DNA of 64,000 nt from assembly GCF_032854445.1 (NCBI RefSeq), contig NC_088306.1:11589386-11653385 (forward strand), read 5' to 3'. A program made the position numbers and the translations under genes. This stretch comes from Liolophura sinensis (lineage: Eukaryota; Mollusca; Polyplacophora; Chitonida; Chitonidae). Shown one piece after another: positions 11,043-23,290 of this stretch. How positions within the stretch are numbered: position 1 is the first letter of the stretch; the number at the start of each line of letters is the position of its first letter. Below the pieces are notes generated by a model that did no database searches, had not been told where the DNA came from, and saw nothing but the letters and a program-made list of their open reading frames with translations.

Positions 11043-12150
11043 CTACAAAATGCAGAAGATTCAAACTACGCTGCATAAATAATGCTAATATTTAGAGATT
11101 CAAATTTAAGTGCTCTGTATTGACTCCTATCCACCCCCCCCCCCCCCACACACACACCTCCCCGCGCCATCCAATTATTCAGAACAAAGCGTCATGCCCG
11201 ATGTTCGTATGACACTCGCAGACCATGAAGAGGCCTTCCATTCGATATTCGCATGACTCATTTCCACACCATCTTAACCCACCAGCTACCAGAAGAGTAT
11301 TTGAGAAATGATACATGAAAAGCTCACTGATACCATGTGAGAGATAGTTAGCAACTTTCAGTGACGCATGGAAGACAGTCCTTGTCAAATTCCAAACTCG
11401 CAGGACGTGCATAATTTTCACGTCGAACACAACTATGTGTTCAGTCGCCCTTTGATTACAATAGTACATAAAAGCACTAAATTGATGGATACACATACAG
11501 ACGTGGATGTTCATTCAGTCCATAGCCTCGGATAATTCCGCGGAATTAGATATAATTACGACAGAGATCCTGAAGGATGTGTTCGTATTTTCAAACAAGA
11601 TTTTATTGTACCATATTCCTTAAAACGTATGTGCCGCGCTCCCCGTTCGCTTTTCATTACGGTATCACTAGGCAAGCTTGGCCTTTGGAACGTACGCAAC
11701 ACACATTGGCTGGTTTAAGCTTAGCCTCACCACCGTTGCCCTCGCGGGGAACTATTAGAACAATCAACAAATTAAATTGTTTCAAGTGTTGGCTAGACTC
11801 ACTTTGAGCATAATTTAGATAAAGAGAATGGCTGTGTATTATAGTAGTATTAATAGAAAGAAAGGTTGAGATAATTTTGTGTTTTCTGGCATCACTTCCT
11901 GACTCATCACCGTAACCTCAGTGACCTTGGCGTTGTTCAATATTTCTGTACAAAATTTGCTGATGATGGCAGTGATGTAAACGGTACGTATAGAGCAGCA
12001 CATGCGCTGTAAGGAGTATGGTATTATACTCACTATATTTTACTTTAGAAACTTAGTCATTTAATGGAGTGTTGTTGAAATACTAATTTTGAGTCAATAA
12101 CTTGTGAGGCAGCCCAACTAACCAAAACAATCAACGTATTAGACCCTTAC

Positions 12151-12161
12151 CTCACTTTCAT
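12151..12161 (-). CDS. GAL3ST: First coding exon (11 nt) of Gal3ST-family sulfotransferase, copy 2
   Basis: On minus it reads ATG AAA GTG AG followed by the donor gtaagg, ending in phase 2. The G opening exon 2 completes arginine, giving Met-Lys-Val-Arg-Ala-Ile-Arg-Glu. The intron (11043-12150) has the same position and phase as in copy 1, which is the main support for this start. An in-frame Met inside exon 2 (11027-11029) could serve as an alternative start. Confidence 0.75.
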
Positions 12162-13499
12162 CGTTGTCGTCTATCAAGTTGCCCAGTGGAAGACAATCCC
12201 ACCTGCCGATCTGTCTGTCACGTACACGGATATACTCTCACTGATCTCGAGAGAGAGAGAGCATCACCGGGGAAAGGAAGCGCGACTGACGCTTATGCCT
12301 AGAGGCTATTTCGCCGTTTAGCCAAAAAGTTTCCATTATTTGACATTGCTGCACCAAAGTGTTTCTTGGTCTTCTAGCCGAGGCTCGTCTTTAAAACGTA
12401 ATGAGAAAACAGCACTGGTGCACCGCCTAATACAACAAACAGCACTGGTGCACGTATGTTACTAATCCCACCTATAACTGCAGTCAGATTTCAGTACAGC
12501 CCCAGCCTCAGATTTCTGTATGATCTTTATACTGAATAAAATGTGGTCTAACCCCCTGGTATTGTGTGAACTATTCATAACTTGTTATGCTAATGATCCA
12601 TACGATCGGGTTATATTCTGTATTTTGTGGGAATATCAGTAAAAAAAAAACGACAAAAACATTCATTTTGTGATTTATAAATATCACCAAAATGCGACGC
12701 TTTTTTTCTGCTTTGACTTTGACATAGAAAACCTGAATACAAGTGGGTCAACCATAGTCTTTTTGAATGCAGAATTTCTTTTTACATCTGTATAAGTATA
12801 AATTGACAACGACACCAACAAACCGACTTCGCCCCTATAATGTACATGTAGTGGCTGAGGGATTTACTCTGTGGATCACATCACGATTTGAAAACGGGTC
12901 TCCTGATCCAAATAGTCTGTGTCAAAGAAAATGTTCTTATCTAACATCTGTTTACAACCTGCAAACTATCATTACGTGGCGTAACGTTTTAAGATCTTGG
13001 CACACTCATATTTACAGTTAGCACTTAGCACTTCAAATCTACACCACAAGTTATTGATGGAGAGCACAAGTGTGTCAAGGGTACTCTATCAAACTCCTTC
13101 AGTCAGTTTCTTAAATTCCACAGTGCGTGAGAATACCACACTATTGTGGGTAAGTATAGACGGAGTGTTCAGGATCTCTGGCAGTCTATGTCATAGCCGT
13201 GTCTAACTCCGCTGCATGGGGGTTTTGTGCACGTTTATTACGTCAACATGGTGATCTTATGAACATTTGCCGCCAAACGCGATTGAGATATTCATGTTTT
13301 TATTCGATCAGGAAATTATCCACAGGCTACGAATTTGAAATTTGAATTGGTTGACATACCTAGAACGTCCACTCACTTCCGTCCGACACTAAAAACTGAA
13401 GATTCCTTCCCTCTTGCCTGTTACCAGTTTTAATTGCAATTTACATACGAGCTGTGAATTGACGTGTTGATTCAAAGCTAAAGTCAGCATGAAGGGGAT
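12162..13499. other. Upstream region of sulfotransferase copy 2
   Basis: No coding sequence is recognised. It contains a short GA microsatellite (about 12246-12261) and a direct repeat of 'aacagcactggtgcac' at about 12409 and 12438. The promoter of copy 2 would lie near 12160-12400. The remainder is AT-rich and featureless. Confidence 0.35.
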
Positions 13500-13729
13500 A
13501 GTGCAACAACTGGTTGACCCGTATCAGTATAATGGCTCGGGCGGGGCGGCTTACTTGCCTTCGTTAAGTCGTCTCAGTGAAGCAGCATTAGATAAAAGAG
13601 CGGTGGAAATCCGTCCTGCTACAAGGAGGCACATTACAGGTACATGCACCCTAAGGATTCCTTCGTCGTCATATGACTGAAAAATTGTTGAGTACGACGT
13701 TAAACCCCAAGCACTCAATCACTCACTCA
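13500..13729 (+). mobile_element. SINE of a second type, ending in GACGTTAAACCCC and CACTCA repeats
   Basis: The body 'ggcggcttacttgccttcgt', 'gcggtggaaatccgtcctgc' and 'aaggaggcacattacaggta', then 'catatgactgaaaaattgtt', 'gagtacgacgttaaacccca' and 'caatcactcactca', is a layout I recall from mollusc genomes. The 63-aa ORF over it (13489-13680) is not a gene. No tRNA-like head is visible here, so the copy may be 5' truncated. Confidence 0.75.
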
Positions 13730-14350
13730 AAGCTAAAGGTTATCGAAGCCTCACGGTATCCTGGATCCATCAGTCGCTGACACAATGAGGAAGGCGGAGT
13801 CATTGAGTGCAGGTTAAAAAAAAATACTTTGGACGATGACAAGTCGATAGGGAAAGGGAACATTTTTAATTCCGACATATAGAGGTAAGGTTATGGTCCA
13901 GATCACGACGAGGCCATGGCATGCACTGAGCCGTCTGAATTGTACATGTAATAGAGAGAAAAAATTGTGTTCTGTTTCCTCGACGTTATAGTTGTGAATA
14001 TAAAATCTTTTTAGAACTTGCCTCCATTCAAACGTCAACGTTCTTCGCAAAACGTTTTTCAGTACGTAAAAACTGGTGAGTTCGCCAGAATTAAGCTTAC
14101 GGTACTAAGGTAAGACGTATATCACCACGACTAGCAGCAGGAACAGCTTTTCATTGCCGTCCTTATACTAGTAAGGACTTATACTCCTTTACATATAGTT
14201 GTATAGTGTATAGTTTCTTTTCCCATCAGTTGTTAGGATTCAGATCAGGAGATCCCAAGTTCTAATCCCGCAAAACCATCACACTTACGCTCGGTTCGAC
14301 ATCGAAATGCTGAAGGAAAAAGACCTTCCTCCATCTGGTTTGTTTTCGCA

Positions 14351-14686
14351 ATGTATGTATGTATTTACGATTGGGGTTTAACGTCGAAAACAATTACTCA
14401 GTCATATGACGATGAGAGGTCATTAGGTGTGTGTACATATATGGTCTTCCTATGATAGGGCGAGTTCATGCCGACAAAGTGCTGCCACTGAAATATTATG
14501 TCGGGCAGACCAAATCATGCCGGGTACTAGACATGACACTCCACCCAGTCAAATTACACTAACGCCTGGGCAAGAAGTCGGGCCTCCTGGCTCTAACCTC
14601 TGAGTGCCATTTCTGAAGTCTTTGGTTAGATCTCCGGGTATCTCGACTTCGAGCGGATGCTCTATCCATTAGGCCACCGAAGCGGT
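14351..14686 (-). mobile_element. tRNA-derived SINE of a third subfamily, apparently full length
   Basis: On minus it starts 'ggtggcctaatggatagagc', a tRNA-like A-box region, continues with 'gaagtcgagatacccggaga', and ends 'catatgactgagtaattgtt', 'ttcgacgttaaaccccaatc' and a GTAAATACATACATAC tail. The 3' end is shared with the SINE at 13500-13729 while the head and middle differ. Confidence 0.75.
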
Positions 14687-15046
14687 TATCTACAATGTAG
14701 ATCTAAAATTGACCTTCAGTGAAATGTAGTCCAGTTCCTGAAACCTTAATATCTCTCGCGTTCTAACATAGAGTCCATCGGCTCAAGCGCCTGTCCTAGT
14801 GGCAAATGGTATTTTTCTGACACCATACAACAAGAGGTAAAGTGTGGGCGGGCCTAGACCCTGCTCATCCCAGTGACGCGGAGCGCGTGCGTGCCCCAGG
14901 CCTAGTTTAAACGTCAACATGGCGGTCAGCCGCCAGACCGTCACGTATCACCAAAGTCGACGTTCAGTTCAGGCCTTGAGCGCTTGTCTACAATAAAGTT
15001 TAACATTTAAAAGGAATGTAAGGCCAACCAGTTCAAATGAATTAAG

Positions 15047-15052
15047 GCAGTT
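15047..15052 (-). other. Candidate distal polyadenylation signal for the flippase transcript
   Basis: AATAAA on minus ('agtaaataaaactgccttaa') is followed some 25 nt later by a GT-rich 'gaactggttggcc'. It lies at the edge where the uniformly AT-rich tract 15050-24237 stops. If used with the terminal exon at 24238 it implies a 3' UTR of about 9 kb. Speculative. Confidence 0.2.
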
Positions 15053-15873
15053 TTATTTACTTATACGCCTACAGAAAGGCGTGCATTTAATGCAGAGCTG
15101 AGGAACTATGTACCATACACAAGTGCATGAAAAATTCTTCAAAATATAAAGCATGTAGTCATAGAAACGATTGCTTCTCTATACCTGAGCAAAAGGTGAG
15201 TGATATGAATATAATCATGAAATGACTACTCACATCTAGAACGAATAATGACTGGATATGAACAAATGATATACAGGCTATGACGATATGGATGAAGCCC
15301 AGGCTGGTCTACATAAACAATAAGTAGCAGAGCTACTCTCACATAAGTAGGCATATTGACCATCTTTAATGGACCAAGGGAAGGGATATCACTCTTATTG
15401 AACCGAGCTAGTTCAGAATCGAAACATGGGATACGTAGGCTACACGTAAATGGAAAATTCCACGAAGCAATTTTTTAAAAATTATTCGTCACGATACCTA
15501 TGAAGTTTTTAGTACAGCAAGTTACAATTCTAACCCATTTTCCAGCTGGCCACTTTTACCAGATGGTTAAACATTTTAATTTCTGGAGCCCGATGATCAT
15601 CTCTAAAATCGTATGTGTAATATTGACCCAAGTCAGAAATGGCTTAACTGTTGAATTGATTTCTGTACAGATGCATGTAATGCATTACCAGGCTAAAATC
15701 CACAAAGCCAGTTTTGATTTAAGTCAAAATTTGGAATACAAATTACCGGTAATCAAACTTTTATCTTCCTGAGCTTGGAAAATTGCCATATGTTAACAGT
15801 CTAAATGCAGACTTAGTGAAATACGCTTGTCCTACATGGGGAATGTAAATTAGGTCACGGACCTTGTATTACT

Positions 15874-15894
15874 GGGGGGGGGGGGGGGGGGGGG
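15874..15894 (+). repeat. Poly-G tract (21 G)
   Basis: An uninterrupted run of 21 G follows 'tact'. A second 21-G run lies at 62830-62850, also followed by 'aatgc'. Such tracts can form G-quadruplexes. Confidence 0.9.
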
Positions 15895-18092
15895 AATGCC
15901 AAGCCACAATGGATGAAGTCACCGTGAGTTAGTGACTTTATAATCAGATTGGGTCCAACATGCCACTGTTTAACGACAATTAAAGTAACACCTGATAAGT
16001 ATAGGAGCCTACATGTTCATCAATGGCATTTAACTCCACCGGCTACATAATAATTAACATGCTTAAACAGTCGCAGCTGCCTACAAAATGGAGTTTACAA
16101 ATGAAAATGGCAACAGAATGATAAAAAAAAAAAGCGATGGAAACTGGGACGAATATACAACTGTTATGTTCGTCCCAAAGTGAAACAAACAATGAACATC
16201 TCAGAACTGAACACAACAAGTGTCATTTGACTCACACCTAAGCCTTACATATATTTTCTCACTGGACTAAGAACTGTTCTCTCTAACTAGCACGTGTGTG
16301 ATAAGTTGTTGAGTCGACATGCCAAACTCTTAAATTCACAACGAGAGTGTCCAGCACTGCATGGGGCCTCTCTTACGAAGCAGTCGCAGCATGCACCGAG
16401 TTGTGATGTACGTGGCAACATGTCGTCATGGTAAATGCGTTTTAATCTAGCGTAGTAACAGCTCTAAAAGATGTGTATCAGGTCATTAATGCATGATTAG
16501 ATCAGTTGAGCCCGACAAATGCAGTCAGAGCGACAACGCTCAAATCTGGCCCTCACAGATATAGGTGACCCGCATCCTTGATGGAAACTCCATCTTTTTC
16601 AAATAAATATACGCAATAAATAGACACATGTTCACCAAATTTTTCTACATGTTGGCAAGAATATTATTTTCATGTGACACATGTTCTCAATTTTTTTCTT
16701 GTGTGTGTGTGAAAATGTGTCATTCTGGCTTTTCAGACAAATCATTAGAACAGTATAAAGACGTCACAGTTCTCTGTGTGTGCAGTACACAATCCTACTT
16801 TGTTCACCATTACTGCATAAAAAAAACCCAGCTTAAATGCATTTAAAGCCAAGAAATAATTTAACATCCATACAAAAATATTATCTCTTCATTTCCTTGC
16901 AAAAGTCCTTCACCGACACACAAGTGCTATCTTTCCAAGAATAGGTTAATTGTAAGTAGGTCAAGAAAACAGGTTGCAAATGACCTAACCTCGAGTCACC
17001 TGCACAGTAATTTGCAGAAGCCCCCCCCCCCACCCCCCTCTGTCGTAGCACCAATAATACATGTACATGTAAGTATTATTTAATCTTCAACATATAAACA
17101 AGTACATGTATACAAATATACTTATATTGGTTCAAAATATATTAAACAGTTCTAAAGGACAAACGTTAACCGCAGACTGGTAGAAAAATACACAACCTTT
17201 GAATATTAGTCAGAATCAAGTCCAGTCAACAGGACGAGAAGAGAGAAGAATGGTGGGATGTAAAGTTTATGAAAAAACCTTTGTACAGAAATTAAAGATG
17301 GCATTTTTAAATCATCTTAACAACAACCATTTGAATAAAAACAATGATCACAACACCATTATGCATTCTACATGTACATGATGGAATTTTTCACTCATGA
17401 TTCCACATCAGTCAGATAAACACATCAAAATAAATATATAACACTTCATATAAACATCAATATAGCTGTATACTTATATCTTCTACATACATTCATATTT
17501 ATCTTCTACATGGATATTTCTCTCATAAAGACATATTTTCACTGAGCAAAACATTATTTACAATGTATTGAGCAAGTACACACTACATAGCACACTTTCA
17601 CAAAACTTCATAACTTAAGGGTTTCACATATATTTTCTTGTGTTCCGTTATCACTTTGGCCATCATTATGTTATGTACAAAAAAAAGTACATCGCAATAA
17701 AAAAAAAAAAAAAAAAAACTTACAGAGTTTTGTGAAATTGGCCCCCTGAAACTTTTAACTCTTCTTAGTCTTAGGTACTGCGTAGAACGTCTGTACAGCC
17801 TTATCCAAACATAGAATTTTTATTGCAGACATCAAATCATTTACACAATTCTCATGAAAGAAAATGTTTAAGGACTTTCAAGGGCCTCATATCATATATT
17901 TTACAGTACATCCAATGACCCTTCAGTTTCAGTACAAACCCTCCATTTGGGGATTAATGGATAGCATGGTGCACATAGGTTACTTATTCGCCCATTTAGA
18001 ACATAATGCACAGTGATATTGATCAGCAAATACTTCAACAAACTGGGTACCTGGTATTAATATTTATCACTTTAATATTTATCGTATTAATC

Positions 18093-18280
18093 TTTATTTA
18101 TTTGATTTGTGTTTTAAGCTGTGCTTAAAAATATTTCACTTACATGATGGCAGCCAGCATTATGTTGGAAGGACACTGGGCAGAACCCGAGGGAAATTCA
18201 CGACCATCCGCAGTTTGCTGCCAGACCTTCCCACGTATGATTGGAAAGGAAGCCGTCTGGTGAGAGGCTCCTGTGTCATC
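18093..18280 (-). mobile_element. tRNA-derived SINE, diverged
   Basis: On plus: 'tttatttatttgatttgtgt', 'ggcagccagcattatgttgg', 'cacgaccatccgcagtttgc' and 'ggtgagaggctcctgtgtca'. The copy runs from the tail to the middle of the body. The tRNA head is lost. Confidence 0.8.
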
Positions 18281-20993
18281 GTGTTAACTATACTCAGTGT
18301 TAAACACACCACCAACAAATTAATTGCATGACAAGCAGTATTATGCAGCAAGATATAAAAAGTAAAGGCTAAGAAATAAACACCCTACAAAATTCACATC
18401 CTCTTAGTTCACATCCCTGGTGAACTGCCGCAGAAAAGACGAGAATGTGGACAGAAGACAATAAAAAATAAGTCATTTCTTTTTTCACTTCAGCAAAATA
18501 TCCACCGGAGACATAGCTGATATGCAAATGCTTGGACATCTCTGTGAAATTCCAGGTGTTAGTCATAAAGAATAACCAGGTCAATAGGTCAGAGATACTG
18601 TAAATTTGGGGCAGTAGGTCAACAACTACTAGAACAACAATACTGCCATCCCATAATTACATCACTCCTTATTTATGCTGTTCCATTCTTGGGTAAAAAA
18701 AATGGGTGTGAAGATGCCATATTTATTATATGCTTTGCATGACGTGCTGTTTTCGAGAGTTGCTTAATTTTGGTGTTACACAAATTGCGTTTTCAGCACC
18801 TCAAAGGACTCCTTTCCTCACATACCATGTATGAACAAGGCGTGAGCCCAGGTTTTACCAACATGGCCTTTCAACAAACCATCAAAATGACCCAATTAGG
18901 TTTTAGGGCTATTGAAAGATGCTTCAGGAACAGGTCTCTCTGCCAGCTGCCTTCTAATATGTGCAAAGGTCCGAAATATGCAGCGGTCTCTAGAGTCAGC
19001 TTCCTCTTCACAGGGGGAGCCACATCCCTCTTGAGCTCCTGCAGATGCAAACGGAACAAGTTGGTTCCTACAAAATCAGAACAAGGATTTCTCAGAGCAT
19101 GTAAAACTACAATCTTGGAACATTGGGACAAAATGTGGAAAATTTAACCAGGCAAACATACTTGGTCGTGTCTTTGAACACATTTTAGTTTTCTTTTTAC
19201 TTGATCATTTCATTGGAGAATACTTTGAAGACAAAGCTCAACACTACAACATTATCTGTATCAACAACCAGTACAGTCAAAACAATCAAGAAATTACTTT
19301 TTACCATGCATTTTCCATTTCACACCTGGTGTTCAACAGAAAGCTCAAGAATATTTCAGTAATATGATGGCTGTAAGGCAGTGTGATTCATGAGTGGGTA
19401 GAAACCAGGCTGAGCCCAGAGGCAATCAGCACACCTCAGCAGGTACCTGACAAACTGCCTGACGTTAAGGTGCAGGTGAACTGACAGGTGCTAGATTTGA
19501 CCCTGTGGTCTCCTTGCCCACCAGTCTGTTGTCGTTGAAGTGAACTCATGATCCAGACTGCCAGACTGAGATGGACCAAGCGCACAAACATCAATTATAA
19601 TAGCCACGTTTACTGTATTTCTCCTACATTTTAGCTTTAAATCACACATTTTGCATGATTCTGAGTGATTCATCATATTACAGGCCACTTACAGAGTATT
19701 TTTCGTGAAATTTGACTGTTAAGTCAAAAGTGGCTGTGAATATATGAAATACATGAACACTGCAAATGTACATCTAGAAGCATCTTATTTTTTTTTCCCC
19801 CAATCCATATTAGGAACTGAAATTCCTAATCTAAAATCTTGAAGCATTATTACATTTTAATGAGTCAAAAGCATGTTAGCAGTTAAATGTAACTAAATTA
19901 TTAATCAAAGTCAGTCAAGTGTCTATTAGACCAATGCATGCAGAGTTCTGCCAAAATTCAAATGTTAGTCTATTCATAACATATCAAGAAATAGTACCTG
20001 TATTTACCACCGATCAAAAACGAATAGTTCATTTTAGATCAGAGGCTAATGGTGGTACTTTTTTCTTAACCTAGACCACATTTAACTTTTTCCACAATCC
20101 TTACCCACAGAAATTACCTTTTCAGCATCACATATGAGGTTAGTAAAGTAGTTCAACTGAATGTGTATAATGTATACATTCTACACATTTCCATTATCAA
20201 CTAACAGGCAAAGCCTAAGCAGCCACAGTAAGCCAAGCTTGATCACATGACCAAATAAAAAGCAAACTGGCAAGACCTACTATCCCCTGTCTTTCCTGTA
20301 AAACTTCTTCACCGATATGACTAACAAGTTACATTTTAACAAAAATTATGAGACAAATTTTCACCCTTTTTTCAAAAAATTGTTTTTGACATTTGTATGT
20401 AGCGCGTCAGACAAGGGAGGTAATCCATGTGATACATGCGTATGGATTGAACCCATGTTGATTAAAAAGAAAATGTAATTCAACTCTCAAAAGAACACAC
20501 TCATTCATGGCAGGTTCTGAGGGCTACTGTTTAAGCACTGTCATTTTAGTCTGTATTACAACAACGCCATAGCAACAGACTTTATAGGTCAATTCAGGTT
20601 ATTCATCTATATACATAGATCTGGGTAAATTTTCTCCTCATGGTTTCTGAGATTCCAATTTGGCCTATACATACAGTTCATACATATACCGGTACTCATA
20701 GTAAAGCCACATATGCTGAAGTTCCACAAAATACATAAAATGCTGATATATATTCTTATATACATATATAGATATATGACATATGAAGTATATGCAAACG
20801 TATAGTGGAACTGCCATGACAGCCTTTAGCATTCTGATCCATGCCCCTTTGCTTGTTTTGCACTCTTGACCACAAAAACTTCATTTTAAACTCGAAGTAC
20901 TCCCGTTAACGTGCTGTTAGAGGGGTAAACAAGTTATGAGAATGGACACTGGCTCTTGGTGTTGACAGAGTGAACCAAGCAGCTTGGTCAAGC

Positions 20994-21510
20994 TTTCCAT
21001 GTACATACATGTATATCTCACACACACATGCTTTTCCATGTACACATGGTAAACACACAAGCTTTTCCATGTACACACGGTACACACACAAGCTTTTCCA
21101 TGTACACATGGTACACACAGAAGTTTTTCCATGTAAACATGGTACACACACAAGCTTTTCCATGTACACAAGGTACACACACAAGCTTTTCCATGTGCAC
21201 ATGGTACACACACAAGCTTTTCCATGTACACATGGCACACACACAAGCTCTTCCATGTACACATGGTAACTTTTCCATCCACATTTAGTACACACACATG
21301 CTTTTCCATGCCCATCTGGAATACATGCTAGCTTTTCCATGCACATATGGTACACACACAAGCTTTTCTATGTCCACATGGTAAACATGCTAGCTTTTCC
21401 ATGTACATATGGTACACATGATAGCTTTTCCATGCCCATATGGTACACATGCTCTCTTTTCCAGGCCCATATGATACACACATAAGCTTTCCCATATACA
21501 CATATGTATG
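20994..21510. repeat. 31-bp minisatellite (about 16 units)
   Basis: The unit is 'agcttttccatgtacacatggtacacacaca', here given in parts: 'agcttttccatgtacacatg' then 'gtacacacaca'. Starts at 21061, 21092, 21123 and 21154 show the strict 31-bp period; later units diverge and vary in length. Because 31 is not a multiple of 3 and the unit lacks stops, several frames stay open on both strands (20906-21361), which creates false ORFs. Most units carry a HindIII site (aagctt) and the small palindrome catgtacacatg. Confidence 0.95.
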
Positions 21511-21854
21511 GTACAAATGTGTACATTTAATCTTGTGAAAATTAAGCATCTGATTCAAAATTCACACGCAAGTACTGTATGGGATTGTACAAATAGGCAC
21601 AGAAGTTTGACAGAAGTCATAATAAGAGGGGCCTAATTCAGAGATGTTACAGTACTGAGTGGGCAAGTCAGACAAAGCACAGATTGGACTACATTCCCAC
21701 AGATACATACATGGACAACACATGATGACAAGCTTCCAAATGAAGCAAAAACACCCATCACAACCAGCTGACTAAAACCGTGGACTACAAAGCAAATATT
21801 GAACTCCTAATAAAATGTCCAGATTGGTCATCTTATGAGAAATGCAGACACAGG

Positions 21855-22700
21855 AACTCAGAGATTGTCTTGCAGTCAAGGGGAACTCAGAGACTGTCCT
21901 GCAGATTGGCGAACTCAAGAGACTGTCCTGCAGATTGGCGAACTCAAGAGACTGTCCTGCAGATTGGCGAGCTCAAGAGACTGTCCTGCAGAATGGCAAA
22001 CTCAAGAGACTGTCCTGCAGATTGGAGACTGCTGCAGGCTGAGAGACTGCTGCAGGCTGGGAAACTCAGAGACTGTCCTGCAGATTGGGGAACCTGAGGG
22101 AAATCAGGGACTGTCCTGCAGATTGGCAAACTCAGAGACTGTCCTGCAGATTGGGGAACTCAGAGACTGTCCTGCAGACTAGGGAACTCAGAGACTGCCC
22201 TGCAGACTGGGGAACTCAGAGACTGTCCTGCAGATTGGGAAAACTTGAGGGAAATCAGGGACTGTCCTGCAGATTGGGAACACTTTAGGGAAATCAGGGA
22301 CTGTCTTGCAGACTGGGGAACTGGAGGGAAATCAGGGACTGTCCTGCAGATTGGGAAAACTTGAGGGAAATCAGGGACTGTCCTGCAGATTGGGAACACT
22401 GGAGGGAAATCAGGGACTGTCCTGCAGACTGGGGAACTGGAGGGAGCTCAGAGACTGCCCTGCAGATTCTGGAACTCAGAGACTGTCCTGCAGATTGGGG
22501 AACCCAAGAGACTGTCCTGCAGATTAGGACACTCAGAGACTGTCCTGCAGATTGGGGAACCCAAGAGACTGTCCTGCAGATTGGGGAACTCAGAGACTGT
22601 CCTGCAGATTGGGAAAACTTGAGGAAAATCAGTGAATGTCATGCACATTGGGGAACTTAGGGACTGTCATGCAGGTTGGGGAACTTGAGAGAACTTGTGG
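21855..22700. repeat. 28-bp minisatellite with longer variant units
   Basis: The basic unit is 'aactcagagactgtcctgca' plus 'gattgggg', with period 28 at 21893, 21921 and 21949. Between 22080 and 22450 longer units of 35-37 bp carrying 'gagggaaatcagg' alternate with it, a higher-order pattern. Nearly every unit has a PstI site (ctgcag). The apparent ORFs at 21780-22660 are repeat artefacts. Confidence 0.95.
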
Positions 22701-23054
22701 ACTGGTTCATGCAGGTCGTGATTCTTATACACATACAAAGAACAAAGCTATTTGGATTACAAAGATTATACATACATCCCCATATTAGGTAACTGTATAA
22801 ATATGCTTAAAATCAATGCACAAGGTTGGGTCAATACAACTGGGGGGAATTCAAACTATTTATAAAATCTGGGTATAAATGCACATTACATTCAATCTGT
22901 GCACTCACATTTTTGGGAGTGAAGCAAACGGAAATGAAAATGAAACATGGTTTAAAATGAAACAAAGACAGAGTATGAAAAGACACAAGCGTTGATACCG
23001 GAATAATCAATGCAATACATGCTAGATACAGCCAGATTTATAGTTTTCAGTATA

Positions 23055-23290
23055 CATACATAATGATGTGTACATACAAAGGACATTAATGGTACATGTA
23101 CATACACCGGACATTAATGGTACATGTACATACATAGGACATTACTGGTACAGGTACATACATAGGACATTAATGGAACATGTACATACATAGGACATTA
23201 ATGGTACATATACATACACATGACATTAATTATATATGGTCATTAATGGTACATGTACATACATAGGACATTAATGGTACATGTACATCA
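23055..23290. repeat. 28-bp minisatellite
   Basis: The unit 'ggacattaatggtacatgta' plus 'catacata' is present about eight times with a few substitutions and one shortened unit near 23225. It is unrelated in sequence to the 28-bp array at 21855. Confidence 0.95.

Larger units (their letters stand above)
15053..20993. other. AT-rich non-coding stretch, possible 3' UTR of the flippase gene
   Basis: No reading frame with protein character was seen on either strand. It contains a 21-G tract (15874-15894), a C-rich tract (about 17021-17038), an A tract (17699-17718) and one SINE (18093-18280). A very degenerate SINE-like stretch lies at about 19318-19500. The minus-strand flippase ends to the right, so this could be its 3' UTR or plain intergenic DNA. 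Confidence 0.35.

Noticed and set aside
19318-19500. SINE-like stretch ('aagaatatttcagtaatatg', 'gagtgggtagaaaccaggct')
   Set aside because: Too diverged to set borders or family; the similar stretch at about 31665-31860 was left out for the same reason.
20906-21361. Long ORFs of up to 151 residues on both strands
   Set aside because: They are readings of the 31-bp minisatellite, present in several frames at once, with no start context or protein character.
21780-22660. Overlapping plus ORFs rich in 'RDCPADWG'
   Set aside because: An artefact of the 28-bp PstI-bearing minisatellite.
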